Shown: one piece after another, positions 16,330 through 25,095 of the stretch | Numbering within the stretch: the first letter of the stretch is position 1 | Layout: each line of letters opens with the position of its first letter | Assembly: GCF_038069765.1 (NCBI RefSeq) | Contig: NZ_JBBPFS010000001.1 | Coordinates: forward strand, 558,001 to 622,000 | Source of the DNA: Arthrobacter_B sp038069765 | GTDB lineage: Bacteria; Actinomycetota; Actinomycetes; Actinomycetales; Micrococcaceae | Reading direction: 5' to 3' | DNA length: 64,000 bases | Notes under the pieces: generated by a model | Databases searched by the model: none | The model's input: the letters and a program-made list of their open reading frames with translations, nothing else | What the model was told of the DNA's origin: nothing | Program-made: the position numbers and the translations under genes

Positions 16330-17549
16330 TGACCGAAGCGGTAATTGTTTCTGCGGTACGTTCACCCATTGGCCGGGCGAATAAGGGTTCACTGCGCGGG
16401 ATGCGCGGCGACGACCTCGCGGCGCAGATGGTGCGGGCTGCCCTTGACGCCGTGCCCGGCCTCGACCCTTCCACCATCGATGACCTGATGATGGGCTGTG
16501 CCCAGCCGGCGGGGGAACAGGGCTACAACATTGCCCGCATGGTGGCCATGCAGCTCGCCCTGGATTCCGTTCCGGGGACCACGGTGCACCGCTACTGTTC
16601 CTCGTCCCTGCAGACCAGCAGGATGGCACTGCACGCGATCAAGGCGGGCGAAGGCGACGTGTTCATTTCAGCCGGCGTAGAGACCGTTTCACGCTTCGGC
16701 TTCGGCAAGTCCGACGGCATGCCCGATACGAAGAACCCCGCATACTTCGAGGGCATGGAGCGCACCAAGGCCATGGCCAAGGACCCCGAGGCCCGCTGGA
16801 GTGATCCGCGGGAACGCGGAGAACACCCCGACATCTACATTGCCATGGGCGACACCGCCGAGAACGTGGCACAGCTGCGCGGTGTCTCCCGTGCGGCGCA
16901 GGATGAGTGGGCGGTGCGAAGCCAGAACCTCGCCGAGGCCGCCGCGGTCCGCGGTTTCTGGAAAACCGACATCACCCCGGTCACCCTGTCCGACGGAACC
17001 GTTGTCTCCACTGATGACGGCCCGCGCGCAGGCGTCACGCTCGAGAAACTCTCGACACTGCAGCCGGTGTTCCGCGAACACGGCACCGTCACGGCGGCCA
17101 ACTGCTGCCCGCTGAACGACGGCGCCGCCGCCCTGGTCATCATGAGTGACCGCCGCGCGGCCGAACTGGGCCTGACGCCGCTGGCCCGGATCGTTTCGAC
17201 CGGCGTCGCAGCCATGACGCCGGAGCTGATGGGGCTGGGCCCCGTCGACGCCGTGGGCAAGGCACTGGCCAACGCCCGGATGTCCATCGGCGACATGGAC
17301 ATTATGGAGCTCAATGAAGCCTTCGCCGCCCAGGTGCTGCCCTCCATTGACGACATCGGCATCGACCCGGACAAGGTCAACGTCAACGGCGGGGCCATTG
17401 CCCTGGGTCACCCCTTCGGCATGACAGGGGCACGCATGACCACGACGGCGATCCACGCGCTGCAGGAGCGCGACGAGCAGTTCGCCGTCGAAACCATGTG
17501 CGTCGCAGGCGGCCAGGGCATGGCCATGATCCTGGAGCGGCTGAGCTAG
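16329..17549 (+). CDS. Acetyl-CoA acyltransferase (thiolase), FadA family
   Basis: 406 residues. The nucleophilic Cys lies in HRYCSSSLQTSRMAL (about 94), with the C-terminal motifs ELNEAFAAQVLP, GGAIALGHPFGMTGAR and the second active Cys in CVAGGQGMAMI. Cleaves a 3-ketoacyl-CoA with CoA. It is coupled to the upstream SDR and followed by a strong terminator, so the pair is a two-gene operon. Its sequence is unlike the FadA6-type thiolase at 28052; a role in side-chain beta-oxidation (FadA5 function) or a late ring step is possible. Confidence 0.87.
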   Translation: MTEAVIVSAVRSPIGRANKGSLRGMRGDDLAAQMVRAALDAVPGLDPSTIDDLMMGCAQPAGEQGYNIARMVAMQLALDSVPGTTVHRYCSSSLQTSRMALHAIKAGEGDVFISAGVETVSRFGFGKSDGMPDTKNPAYFEGMERTKAMAKDPEARWSDPRERGEHPDIYIAMGDTAENVAQLRGVSRAAQDEWAVRSQNLAEAAAVRGFWKTDITPVTLSDGTVVSTDDGPRAGVTLEKLSTLQPVFREHGTVTAANCCPLNDGAAALVIMSDRRAAELGLTPLARIVSTGVAAMTPELMGLGPVDAVGKALANARMSIGDMDIMELNEAFAAQVLPSIDDIGIDPDKVNVNGGAIALGHPFGMTGARMTTTAIHALQERDEQFAVETMCVAGGQGMAMILERLS

Positions 17550-17578
17550 CTGCTGCCTCGACCGGCTGCAGTGACGCG

Positions 17579-17615
17579 AAAGGGCGGTTGCGGGAACTCC
17601 CCGCAACCGCCCTTT
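17579..17615. terminator. Bidirectional terminator between thiolase and fadD3
   Basis: AAAGGGCGGTTGCGGG, five bases, CCCGCAACCGCCCTTT: a perfect 16-bp hairpin with flanking A and T runs, lying between convergent genes. Confidence 0.85.
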
Positions 17616-17649
17616 AGCGTGTGCTGACGATCAGTGCCGGGTTATCGGC

Positions 17650-19260
17650 TCACAGCTTTGACTTCAGAACCTTGCCGGTGCTGTTGCGCGGAAAATCGTT
17701 GACGATGACGAAGCTGCGGGGCACTTTGTAATTGGCCAGCCTGGTCTTGCAGAAGGCCGCCAGGTCATCAGCCGACGGCATCGGATCGGCGTCGTGCAGC
17801 AGGGCAACGTAAGCCCTGCCCACCGACCCCATCAGTTCGTCGTCAACGCCAACCACGGCGGATTCGTTGACGGCGGGGTGCTGCCGCAGGACGTTCTCAA
17901 TTTCCGCCGGGTAGACGTTGAAGCCGCCCACAATGAACATGTCCTTCAAACGGTCCGTGATCTTCAGGCACCCGTGCTCGTCCAGCCGGCCGATGTCGCC
18001 GGTGTGGAACCAGCCCCCGGCGTCCACGGCATTAGCAGTGGCCTCCGGGTCATCGAAGTATCCCAGCATCACGTTGTCGCCGCGCAGCAGGATCTCGCCG
18101 TCTTCACCGACGGGGAGATCGTTTCCGGCTGCATCGACAACGCGGATCTCGACGCCTTCAACTGCGGGGCCCGTGGTCTGCTTGGCGTGCTCCAGGGATT
18201 CACCGGGCCGGGACAGCGTGGCCACCACACATTCGGTCATGCCGTACGCCTGTGCCACGGTTCGGAAGCCGAGCACCTCCGACATGTCCCGGAACAGTGT
18301 TTCCGGGGCAGTTGCGGCGCCGGCAATGGCGAAGCGCAGGGACGAGGTGTCATAGCTCTTCAGATCCGGGTGGTTCAGCAGCGAGGTGAAGATGGTGGGC
18401 ACGCCGGGCAGGACGCTGATGCGTTCTTTCTGGACCAGGTCCAGCAGTGCGGAAGCATCAAAGATTTCCACCGGATAGATGGTGGCCCCGGCCAGGAGCG
18501 CTGCAATTACTCCGGCTTTGTAGCCGAAACCGTGGAAGAACGGATTGACCACGGCGTAGCGGTCCCCGGCGGACAGCTCAGCGCCCGCAGCCCAGGCCCG
18601 GGCCACGCCCAGTGTCTGCCGGTGCGCACTCATGACGCCTTTGGGAAGGCCTGTGGTTCCGGAGGTGTACAGGATGTCGACGACGTCGTCGGGCTGTACC
18701 GCGGCGGCCGCCGCAGCGAAAGGCGCCTCCTGGCCTGCGCCGTCCGCGAGGAAGGACTTCCAGCTGCTCTCCCCGTGTTCGTCCGCCGGACCGTCCAGCC
18801 GGACAACAAGCCGCACCTTCGGCAGACCCGGCACCGGAACTGCATCACCCGGCTCCACAGCGCCGTCACCGAGGGCCTCCGCAGCCGCTGCACGCAGCGT
18901 TTCCAGCGGCCGGCGGCCGAGGAAATCGTCGGCAACCACCAGGACAGACGCACCGGAGCGCCGCAGGATCATGGCGGCTTCGTGGCCGGTGTACCGGGTG
19001 TTCAGGGGCACCACCGCCGCACCGACTGACTGTGCACCCAGCATGGCCAGGATGAAGTCCAGCCGGTTCGGGGCCCACAGGCCCACCCGGTCACCCGGCC
19101 TCACCCCCTGGGCCAGGTAGGCGCGCCCGGCCTCCGCGATGCGTTCACCGAGTTCGCGGTAAGAGACGGCAGCGCCCGCGGCGACGACGGCGGGGTGGTC
19201 ACCGAGCCGCGCCATGCCGGCAAGCAGCTGGGGAATGGTCCGTGCGTCGGAGAGATGCAT
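17650..19260 (-). CDS. fadD3: HIP-CoA ligase, FadD3-like
   Basis: 536 residues of the ANL superfamily. Phosphate loop DILYTSGTTGLPKGVMS, then AYGMTECVVA, WFHTGDIGRLDEHG, hinge ITDRLKDMFIVGGFNVYPAE, and catalytic Lys in PRNSTGKVLKSKL. FadD3 adenylates HIP (the propionate left after rings A and B are removed) and couples it to CoA, the entry step for degradation of rings C and D. The gene is divergent from a KstR2-like regulator and surrounded by ipd/fadE genes, as in Mycobacterium and Rhodococcus. A general medium-chain ligase is the alternative, but the neighbourhood argues against it. Confidence 0.82.
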   Translation of the reverse strand: MHLSDARTIPQLLAGMARLGDHPAVVAAGAAVSYRELGERIAEAGRAYLAQGVRPGDRVGLWAPNRLDFILAMLGAQSVGAAVVPLNTRYTGHEAAMILRRSGASVLVVADDFLGRRPLETLRAAAAEALGDGAVEPGDAVPVPGLPKVRLVVRLDGPADEHGESSWKSFLADGAGQEAPFAAAAAAVQPDDVVDILYTSGTTGLPKGVMSAHRQTLGVARAWAAGAELSAGDRYAVVNPFFHGFGYKAGVIAALLAGATIYPVEIFDASALLDLVQKERISVLPGVPTIFTSLLNHPDLKSYDTSSLRFAIAGAATAPETLFRDMSEVLGFRTVAQAYGMTECVVATLSRPGESLEHAKQTTGPAVEGVEIRVVDAAGNDLPVGEDGEILLRGDNVMLGYFDDPEATANAVDAGGWFHTGDIGRLDEHGCLKITDRLKDMFIVGGFNVYPAEIENVLRQHPAVNESAVVGVDDELMGSVGRAYVALLHDADPMPSADDLAAFCKTRLANYKVPRSFVIVNDFPRNSTGKVLKSKL

Positions 19261-19341
19261 CGAGGAATCCTTTCATTCCGTGTGACAAAAAACGCAATGG
19301 CGCGGCTAATACAGTAACGTGCCTAAAATACGGGAGAATTG

Positions 19342-19355
19342 AGCAAATGCTTGGG
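19342..19355 (+). promoter_or_regulatory. Degenerate KstR2-like operator between fadD3 and kstR2
   Basis: AGCAAATGCTTGGG agrees with the KstR2 box AnCAAGnnCTTGnT at 8 of 10 fixed positions. It is located 25-38 bases before the regulator start, as expected for autoregulation and control of the divergent ligase. Confidence 0.5.
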
Positions 19356-19379
19356 TGAATTTATATACGAGGAGAAATG

Positions 19380-19997
19380 ATGGCAACGCGCAAAAAGACG
19401 GAACCAGCGGCCGGCGAGCAGGGGTCCGACCGCCGGGAACAGCTGCTGGCGATTTCCGCCCGCCTGATCGCCACCCGCGGATACTCCGCGACGACGGTGC
19501 GCGACATTGCCGACGAAGCGGGTATTCTCTCCGGCAGCCTCTACCATCACTTCTCCTCCAAGGAAGCGATCCTTGAGGAAATCCTGCGGTCCTTCCAGGG
19601 CGGACTGCGGCAGCGGTCGGAGGAGATTGCCGCCGCCGGAGGCGGGCCGCGGCATGTCTTTGACGAACTCGTCCGGACCGCCTTTGTCACCATCGAGAAG
19701 CAACCGGACGCCGTTGGCATTTACCAGAATGAGGCAGCGTTTCTGGCCAATCTCCCCGGCTTTGAATTCGTGGCCGAAGAAGGTGCCCGCATTGAATCCA
19801 TCTGGCAGGAAGTGATTCAGGAAGGCCAGCGCGAGGGAGTCTTCCGCGCGGACCTGGATTCCGCCATGACGTACCGGTTCATCCGTGACGCCGTCTGGTC
19901 CACGGTGCGCTGGTTCCGCCCGGGCGGCCGGCACTCCGCCGAGAGCGCCGGCCGCCACTTCCTGGAGTTGATCCACTCAGGCCTCCTGCAGGACTAA
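19380..19997 (+). CDS. kstR2: TetR-family repressor, KstR2-like
   Basis: 205 residues (an ATG three bases earlier is possible; GGAG at 19371-19374 favours 19380). The helix-turn-helix region reads TTVRDIADEAGILSGSLYHH followed by FSSKEAILEEIL, and the C-terminal ligand domain contains AMTYRFIRDAVWSTVRWFRPGG. Both segments are hallmark-like for KstR2, the HIP-CoA-responsive repressor of the ring C/D genes. Its position next to fadD3, and the many KstR2-box-like sites in the window, agree. It ends 19 bases before the convergent ipdB-like gene. Confidence 0.85.
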   Translation: MATRKKTEPAAGEQGSDRREQLLAISARLIATRGYSATTVRDIADEAGILSGSLYHHFSSKEAILEEILRSFQGGLRQRSEEIAAAGGGPRHVFDELVRTAFVTIEKQPDAVGIYQNEAAFLANLPGFEFVAEEGARIESIWQEVIQEGQREGVFRADLDSAMTYRFIRDAVWSTVRWFRPGGRHSAESAGRHFLELIHSGLLQD

Positions 19998-20006
19998 TCC
20001 GCGTCA

Positions 20007-20044
20007 GGAGCCGGTCTAGTTCGGGACTTCCCGGGACCGGCTCC
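20007..20044. terminator. Inverted repeat between convergent kstR2 and ipdB-like gene
   Basis: GGAGCCGGTC at 20007-20016 pairs with GACCGGCTCC at 20035-20044 across an 18-base loop that itself contains CGGGACTTCCCG. It overlaps the 3' end of the ipdB-like gene and has no T run, so it is only a possible terminator. Confidence 0.4.
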
Positions 20045-20774
20045 CGCGCGGATCCAGCACCTCGCGGATCAGGTGCAGCTCCTCGTCGGTGGGAACACGG
20101 GTCAGCGGAGCACCCTCCGCCTCGAGGGCAAAGCCGGTGTTGTCGATGACCTCCTGAGGATCGACCCCGGGGTGGACGGAGAGAACCGTGACCCGGCCGC
20201 CGTCGTCGTAACCCAGGACGGCCAGATTGGTGACAATCACGCCCAGATGGTGGAACCGCATCGAGGTGCCGGCCGCACGCGCACGGTCGTTTCCGACACC
20301 CGAAACCATGTCCACCGATTCGACGAACAGACGCGCGCTGTGCCGGGACACCCAGTAATCCACCCGGTGGTTGGCAGTGTTGCCCGGAGCTCCCCGCACG
20401 CCAATGAGCTGGCGCTTGGGCTTGTTCCAGTCGCCGATCAGGGAAATGTTCTGGTTTCCGAAGCGGTCAATCTGGCTGGCACCCATCATGCTCTGCCGCC
20501 GTCCGCTGGCCACAATGTCAAAGATGCGGCGGAACGGGGCCCACCCCTCGATGACTCCTCCGCCGGCCGCCGTTTTGCCCAGCGGCGGCGGTTCGCTCAT
20601 CATGAAGGCCTCCCCGTCGCTGAGGACCAGGTCGGGGGAGTGGGTGACCTTGGCGAGCCTGGCTCCGATGGTCGGAATGGTGCCGACGGCATGCGCAAGG
20701 ATCTCGCCGGATTCACGGTAGGTGTCGGAACACGCCGCAATGCAGATTTCGGCGATGGTGGCGTCTGCGGTCAT
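20016..20774 (-). CDS. CoA-transferase family beta subunit, second IpdB-like copy
   Basis: 252 residues of the CoA-transferase beta fold. It contains DGEAFMMSEPPP, GASQIDRFGNQNISLIGDWN, then WVSRHSARLFVESVDMVSG, and ends in LIREVLDPRGS. The same motifs occur in the IpdB-like protein at 30385. IpdA/IpdB use this fold as a ring hydrolase rather than for CoA transfer. It is coupled to the alpha subunit (TAATG overlap). Having two pairs suggests either redundancy or a second ring-opening substrate; sequence alone cannot decide which is the true IpdAB. Confidence 0.8.
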   Translation of the reverse strand: MTADATIAEICIAACSDTYRESGEILAHAVGTIPTIGARLAKVTHSPDLVLSDGEAFMMSEPPPLGKTAAGGGVIEGWAPFRRIFDIVASGRRQSMMGASQIDRFGNQNISLIGDWNKPKRQLIGVRGAPGNTANHRVDYWVSRHSARLFVESVDMVSGVGNDRARAAGTSMRFHHLGVIVTNLAVLGYDDGGRVTVLSVHPGVDPQEVIDNTGFALEAEGAPLTRVPTDEELHLIREVLDPRGSRSREVPN

Positions 20775-21640
20775 TACTTCTTCTCCTGTACTGCGTGGAA
20801 GCGGGCAACCGCCTCGTGGTAGGCGGCTTCGTCGCCGCCGAGGAACTCGGCAACGAAGGCGCGCCAGCTTTCAGGGTCTTTGGCGGAGGCGGCATAGTGC
20901 TTCTGGAACGCCTCGTCGCGGCCGTAGTCCGGCTCGCAGGTGGTGAAGTGCGCCCCGCGGGGCGTCTCGATGACGCCGGTGACGTACATGCGGCTGAGCA
21001 TCAGGGTGTGGAAGGAGCCCTCATCCAGCAGGTCCTCCGTTTCCACGATTCGCTCGGTGGTGACGAAGGTGCGTGCTGCCGCCATGGCAAACAGGTCATC
21101 GAAATACGGATCCGGGCCCAGGAACTGGGCGTTGCCGCCGCTGTCGGAGCGGTTCACGTGGATCAGGGCCACGTCCAGCGGCGTCGCCGGCACAGCAACA
21201 TACTCGTCGTCGGAGTAGGGGGATCCCACGGTCCTCAGATGCGGATTAGCCGCCATGACATCGGAGCCGATGCCGGCCAGCGTCGGCAGGAAGGACAGCC
21301 GCGAGGCTGCGGCGCGCAGCCCGGTGACGAACATGCCTTCGTCATATTCATTGATCTCCAGCTCGCCGCGTTCACGGGCTGCGGTAAACAGCGGGTCCAG
21401 GGCGATGCTGTCCAGCGACACGAAGCCGTAGATGAGCTTGCGGACCTTGCCGGCGGCAACCAGCAGGCCGACGTCGGGACCGCCAAAGGCGACGACGGTC
21501 AGGTCCGTCACGTCACTGCGCAGCAGCTCGCGGACCGCAGCCATGGGCTTGCGCCGGGAACCCCACCCCCCGATGCCAACGGTCATTCCTGACTCAATGG
21601 ACGAAACCGCCTCACTCAGGCCAATCCTCTTATCGGGCAT
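20774..21640 (-). CDS. CoA-transferase family alpha subunit, second IpdA-like copy
   Basis: 288 residues. MTVGIGGWGSRRKPMAAVRE near the N-terminus, FGGPDVGLLVAAGKVRKLIYG, the acidic stretch NEYDEGMFVTGLRAAASRL, then DPYFDDLFAMAAARTF and PDYGRDEAFQKHYA. All are shared with the IpdA-like protein at 31164, and the acidic stretch is where the catalytic Glu of IpdA is expected. It heads a two-gene operon with a KstR2-like motif 32 bases upstream. The product should form a heterotetramer with the gene at 20016. Confidence 0.8.
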   Translation of the reverse strand: MPDKRIGLSEAVSSIESGMTVGIGGWGSRRKPMAAVRELLRSDVTDLTVVAFGGPDVGLLVAAGKVRKLIYGFVSLDSIALDPLFTAARERGELEINEYDEGMFVTGLRAAASRLSFLPTLAGIGSDVMAANPHLRTVGSPYSDDEYVAVPATPLDVALIHVNRSDSGGNAQFLGPDPYFDDLFAMAAARTFVTTERIVETEDLLDEGSFHTLMLSRMYVTGVIETPRGAHFTTCEPDYGRDEAFQKHYAASAKDPESWRAFVAEFLGGDEAAYHEAVARFHAVQEKK

Positions 21641-21671
21641 CCGGTCCTCATTTCCCGCATCATTGCGAAAC

Positions 21672-21688
21672 CTAGCGCTTGTTTGGTA
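21672..21688 (+). promoter_or_regulatory. KstR2-like operator candidate before second ipdAB pair
   Basis: CTAGCGCTTGTTTGGTA, a close match to the recurring motif, in the 95-bp gap between the fadE33-like gene and the start of the ipdA-like gene. Confidence 0.62.
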
Positions 21689-21735
21689 GTCAGACTAGCA
21701 CGGCGCCCAGGCGTCGCCCCGGAGCCGTGCGGGGG

Positions 21736-22932
21736 TCACAGCACAGCGGAAACCCGTTCCCTCTGTTCCGGCGCTGCACCGGCGGGCTGCGGCATGATGC
21801 CCAGCAGCACACCCAGACGGCGGCGGTGCTCGCGCGCCTGTCCGAACAGTTGGCCGGTGGCATGGGCCCGCTTGAAGACAAGCTGCGCGTCATGCTCCCA
21901 GGTGATCGCGATACCGCCGTGAAGCTGCACGGTTTCCGACGCCACGTGATCGAGCGCGTCCGAGCACCAGGCAGCTGCGGCGGCGGCCCGCTCCGGCAGG
22001 TCGGCAGCTTCCGTTCCCGCCGACCAGGCCGCGGCCCATGCAGTGGTTCGCGCCGTTTCCACCTGCAGGAGCATGTCCGCCATCCGGTGCTTCAGTGCCT
22101 GGAAGGAACCGATGGGCCGGCCGAACTGTACGCGCTGCTTGGAGTACTCCACGCTCATGTCCAGGCCGCGCTGGGCGGTACCGACCTGCAGGCAGCTCAC
22201 GGCAACCACGGCGATGTCGCGGATCTTTTCCAGCGCTGCTGCGGCGTCCGGCAAAAGCGCACGCGCCGGAACTCCGGAGAACGTCATAGTGGTGAAGTTC
22301 AGCGTGGTGTCCACCGCCGGTGTGTTGACCCGCTGGACCGAACCGGCGTCGAGCACCTCGAACAGTCCGACGCCGTCCGGCGTCACCGCCACCGCGATGA
22401 GGGTGTCGGCGCTGCCGCCGTCGAGTACGAGGGTTGCCGTTCCGGTGAGGGTCCACTGTTCTGCGGCGGCGTCACCGCCGGGGTTTCCGGCGGCGTCTGC
22501 GGCCGAGGCTGTGATGCCCGAACCGGAGGTGCTCCAGGTACCGCGGCCGTCCGCCCAGGCCAGCGCGGCGATCCTGCTGCCTTCGGCGATTCCGGGCAGG
22601 AGCCGCTGCTTGGCCTCCTCGTTGCCGGACTCAAGGATCGCGGAGGCGGCCAGCACGGCGGAGGCCAGCAGCGGGCTGGGCGCCAAATAGTACCCGAGGG
22701 CCTCCAGGGCGAGGCCGGTTTCAAACCAGCTCACTCCGGCTCCGCCGTACTCTTCGGGAATTGCCAGTGAAGCGACCCCCACCTCTTCAGTCAGGACCCG
22801 CCAGAGCCCGGGGTCGAATCCGGGTTCAGAGTCCGCAGCGCCGCGGACAGCAGCGGAGGTCGCATGGCGGCTGAGCACCGCACGCAGTGTCTTTACGAGG
22901 TCGTTCTGTTCGTCAGTCAGCGAGAAATCCAT
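21736..22932 (-). CDS. fadE33: Acyl-CoA dehydrogenase (FadE33-like)
   Basis: 398 residues from the ATG at 22932 (MDFSLTDEQNDLVKTLR). It contains IPEEYGGAGVSWFETGLALEA, then RVQFGRPIGSFQALKHRMAD (about 280-300) and QLHGGIAITWEHD. The mid-region carries an unusual Ala/Gly-rich stretch (ASAADAAGNPGGDAAAEQW), making the protein longer than its neighbour. It is third of three consecutive dehydrogenases behind a crotonase, as for fadE31-fadE32-fadE33 in the KstR2 regulon, whose products form mixed heterotetramers. The exact number among FadE31-33 is tentative. It begins seven bases after the previous gene. Confidence 0.72.
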   Translation of the reverse strand: MDFSLTDEQNDLVKTLRAVLSRHATSAAVRGAADSEPGFDPGLWRVLTEEVGVASLAIPEEYGGAGVSWFETGLALEALGYYLAPSPLLASAVLAASAILESGNEEAKQRLLPGIAEGSRIAALAWADGRGTWSTSGSGITASAADAAGNPGGDAAAEQWTLTGTATLVLDGGSADTLIAVAVTPDGVGLFEVLDAGSVQRVNTPAVDTTLNFTTMTFSGVPARALLPDAAAALEKIRDIAVVAVSCLQVGTAQRGLDMSVEYSKQRVQFGRPIGSFQALKHRMADMLLQVETARTTAWAAAWSAGTEAADLPERAAAAAAWCSDALDHVASETVQLHGGIAITWEHDAQLVFKRAHATGQLFGQAREHRRRLGVLLGIMPQPAGAAPEQRERVSAVL

Positions 22933-22939
22933 GGTGTCC

Positions 22940-23920
22940 TCAGTGGTTCTGTGAGCCGGCGGGGGAGAGCAGCAGTGACGCGATCCGGGTGTAGTGGTGG
23001 CGCGGGGTTCCCCATACGCCCAAGAGGGCACGGACGCGCGTGATCCACAGGCCCAGGTCGTGCTCTTCGGTGTACCCGATGGCCCCGTGGACCTGCAGGG
23101 CGACCCGGGCGGCGAGGTCTGCTGCTTCACCGCTGGAAACCTTGGCCGCCGAGACGCTGCGGGCGCCGTTGGGGCCGCCGAGGTCAAGCGCCGCCCCATA
23201 AATGAGCGGGCGCGCGAAGGTGAGCGCTATCCGCACGTCGGCGAGCTGATGTTTGAGCGCCTGGTATTCGCCGATCGCGCGGCCAAACTGTTCGCGGATC
23301 TTGGCATAGGAAACTGCCTCCGCCAGTAACCGCTCACCTGCACCCAGGAGCATCGCCGAGCAGGCGAGCGTTGCCCGGTCGACAGCCAGGGACACTGCAG
23401 CGGGATCCAGGGCGGTAGCCTCGCCGACGGCGGTCAGCTCGCTGAGCGTGCGCGTCCTGTCGATCGAGGCAGTGCCGGGTCCGGCCGACGCCGCGGAGAG
23501 GGACGCCGTGTCGACGACAAAATGGTGGCTGCTTGCAGCGGCGTCGAGGGCGTAGGGGACCATCCCGGGGACCGAGGCGGTGGCGATGATCGAACCCGCA
23601 ACGATGCCGCTGCGCACGTCTCCATCCACCAGGTCGGGCAGCAGCGCCGCGGACTCGATGAACGGCCCCGGGACCGCGTGGTAGCCCAGCCGTTCGAAGG
23701 CAACGGCGAGGTCGACGGCGGTGCCGCCCATTCCGCCGTTCTCCTCGGACACGCACAGCCCCAGCAGGCCGAGCTCGGCCAGCTGCGCCCAGAGGGCCCG
23801 GCCGGATGCGGTGTCACCGGCCGCCCAGGTACGTGCGGGCTTTGTTCCGCCGGCGCTTTCGATAACCTCATCCACGGCTTCCGCCAGCGCCTGCTGTTCT
23901 TCGGTCAAGGCAAACTTCAT
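22940..23920 (-). CDS. fadE32: Acyl-CoA dehydrogenase (FadE32-like)
   Basis: 326 residues, shorter than a standalone dehydrogenase (~380-400). It has MKFALTEEQQALAEAVDEV at the N-terminus, REQFGRAIGEYQALKHQLAD (about 219-238) and LQVHGAIGYTEEHDLGLW near the end. Members of steroid FadE heterotetramers are often shortened and share one FAD site with a partner, which fits. Overlaps the FadE31-like gene by four bases (ATGA). The ring C/D assignment is by context. Confidence 0.72.
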   Translation of the reverse strand: MKFALTEEQQALAEAVDEVIESAGGTKPARTWAAGDTASGRALWAQLAELGLLGLCVSEENGGMGGTAVDLAVAFERLGYHAVPGPFIESAALLPDLVDGDVRSGIVAGSIIATASVPGMVPYALDAAASSHHFVVDTASLSAASAGPGTASIDRTRTLSELTAVGEATALDPAAVSLAVDRATLACSAMLLGAGERLLAEAVSYAKIREQFGRAIGEYQALKHQLADVRIALTFARPLIYGAALDLGGPNGARSVSAAKVSSGEAADLAARVALQVHGAIGYTEEHDLGLWITRVRALLGVWGTPRHHYTRIASLLLSPAGSQNH

Positions 23921-25095
23921 GACACTCTCCTGCCGTCGCCGCCGCGGGGGAGGCCAAGTAGACGTTCTGCAATGATGTTGCGCTGGATCTCGTTCGTGCC
24001 GGCGTAAATGGGTCCGGCAATCGAGAAGAGATAGTCATCCGCCCAGCGTCCGCCGGCAATCCCGGCGGCGCCGCGCAGTTCGGCCTCAGGCCCCAGGAGC
24101 GACAGCGCCGTCTCATGGAGGGAAATGTCGAGCTCGGACCAAAAGACCTTGTTCACGCTGCCCTCGGCGCCGATGTCTCCGCCCTCCTGCAGCGTGCTGA
24201 CGGTACCCCAGGTGTAGAGCCGGTAGGCCTCGGACTTGATCCAGGCGTCGACGACGGCGTCCTGCGCGAAGGGGTCCTCGTGCTGCCGCGTGTTCCACAG
24301 GTCGATGAGGCGGTCGGAGGCTGCGCAGAAACGGCCGGGGGCGCGCAGCGAGAGTCCGCGCTCATTGCCGGCGGTGCTCATGGCCACCCGCCATCCGTCC
24401 CCCGGAGCCCCGAGGACGTCTTCATCCGGAACAAACACGTCTTCAAAGAACAGTTCAGCGAAGCCCGTTGACCCGTCAAGCTGTGCGATGGGACGCACAG
24501 TGAGTCCCGGGGCATCCATCGGGAAGAGGAAGTAGGTCAGGCCCCGGTGCCGGTCCGCAGCGGGGTCGCTGCGGAAAAGCCCGAAGCCCCGGTCGGCCCA
24601 CACTGCGCGCGAGCTCCAGGTCTTCTGGCCGCTGAGCAGCCAGCCGCCCCGTGCCTCGTCGCGGCGGGCGGTGCTGCGGATGGCCGCCAGATCGCTGCCC
24701 GCGCCGGGCTCGGACCAGGCCTGGGCCCAGATCAGCGAACCGTCTGTCATGGGGCGGAGGTAGCGCGAGCGCTGGTCATCGGTGCCGTGTTCAAACAGGA
24801 TCGGGGCCAGCAGTGAGATGCCGTTCTGGGCTACCCGCGTGGGGGCACCGGAGCGGTAGTACTCCTCCTCGAAGATGACCCACTCCACGAGTCCTGCGCT
24901 GCGGCCACCGAACTCCTCCGGCCAAGCCACTGCCGACCAGCGTCCTTCGGCCAGGGTTGCCTCCCACTTCCGGTGCGCGGCAAAGCCCTCGGCCGTATCC
25001 ATGGACGGCAGGGGCTGCGCCGGTACGTGTTCCTTGAGCCAGGCGCGTGCCTCGGCGGCAAAGGCCTGCTGCTCGTCGCTGAGATCGAGGTTCAC
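23917..25095 (-). CDS. fadE31: Acyl-CoA dehydrogenase (FadE31-like)
   Basis: 392 residues from a GTG at 25095 that overlaps the crotonase stop. Motifs: WPEEFGGRSAGLVEWVIFEE, the flavin loop AWSEPGAGSDLAAIRSTA, TWSSRAVWADRGFG, and the terminal IYAGTNEIQRNIIAERLLGL. The Glu in YAGTNEIQ is at the canonical C-terminal FAD/adenine region. Expected to pair with the adjacent FadE32- and FadE33-like proteins and oxidise a CoA ester formed after ring opening. The order echA-fadE31-fadE32-fadE33 is transcribed toward the second ipdAB pair. Confidence 0.75.
   Translation of the reverse strand: MNLDLSDEQQAFAAEARAWLKEHVPAQPLPSMDTAEGFAAHRKWEATLAEGRWSAVAWPEEFGGRSAGLVEWVIFEEEYYRSGAPTRVAQNGISLLAPILFEHGTDDQRSRYLRPMTDGSLIWAQAWSEPGAGSDLAAIRSTARRDEARGGWLLSGQKTWSSRAVWADRGFGLFRSDPAADRHRGLTYFLFPMDAPGLTVRPIAQLDGSTGFAELFFEDVFVPDEDVLGAPGDGWRVAMSTAGNERGLSLRAPGRFCAASDRLIDLWNTRQHEDPFAQDAVVDAWIKSEAYRLYTWGTVSTLQEGGDIGAEGSVNKVFWSELDISLHETALSLLGPEAELRGAAGIAGGRWADDYLFSIAGPIYAGTNEIQRNIIAERLLGLPRGGDGRRVS

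Noticed and set aside
21679..22770. 363-residue open frame on the plus strand
   Set aside because: Antisense to the FadE33-like dehydrogenase, which has clear motifs; shadow.
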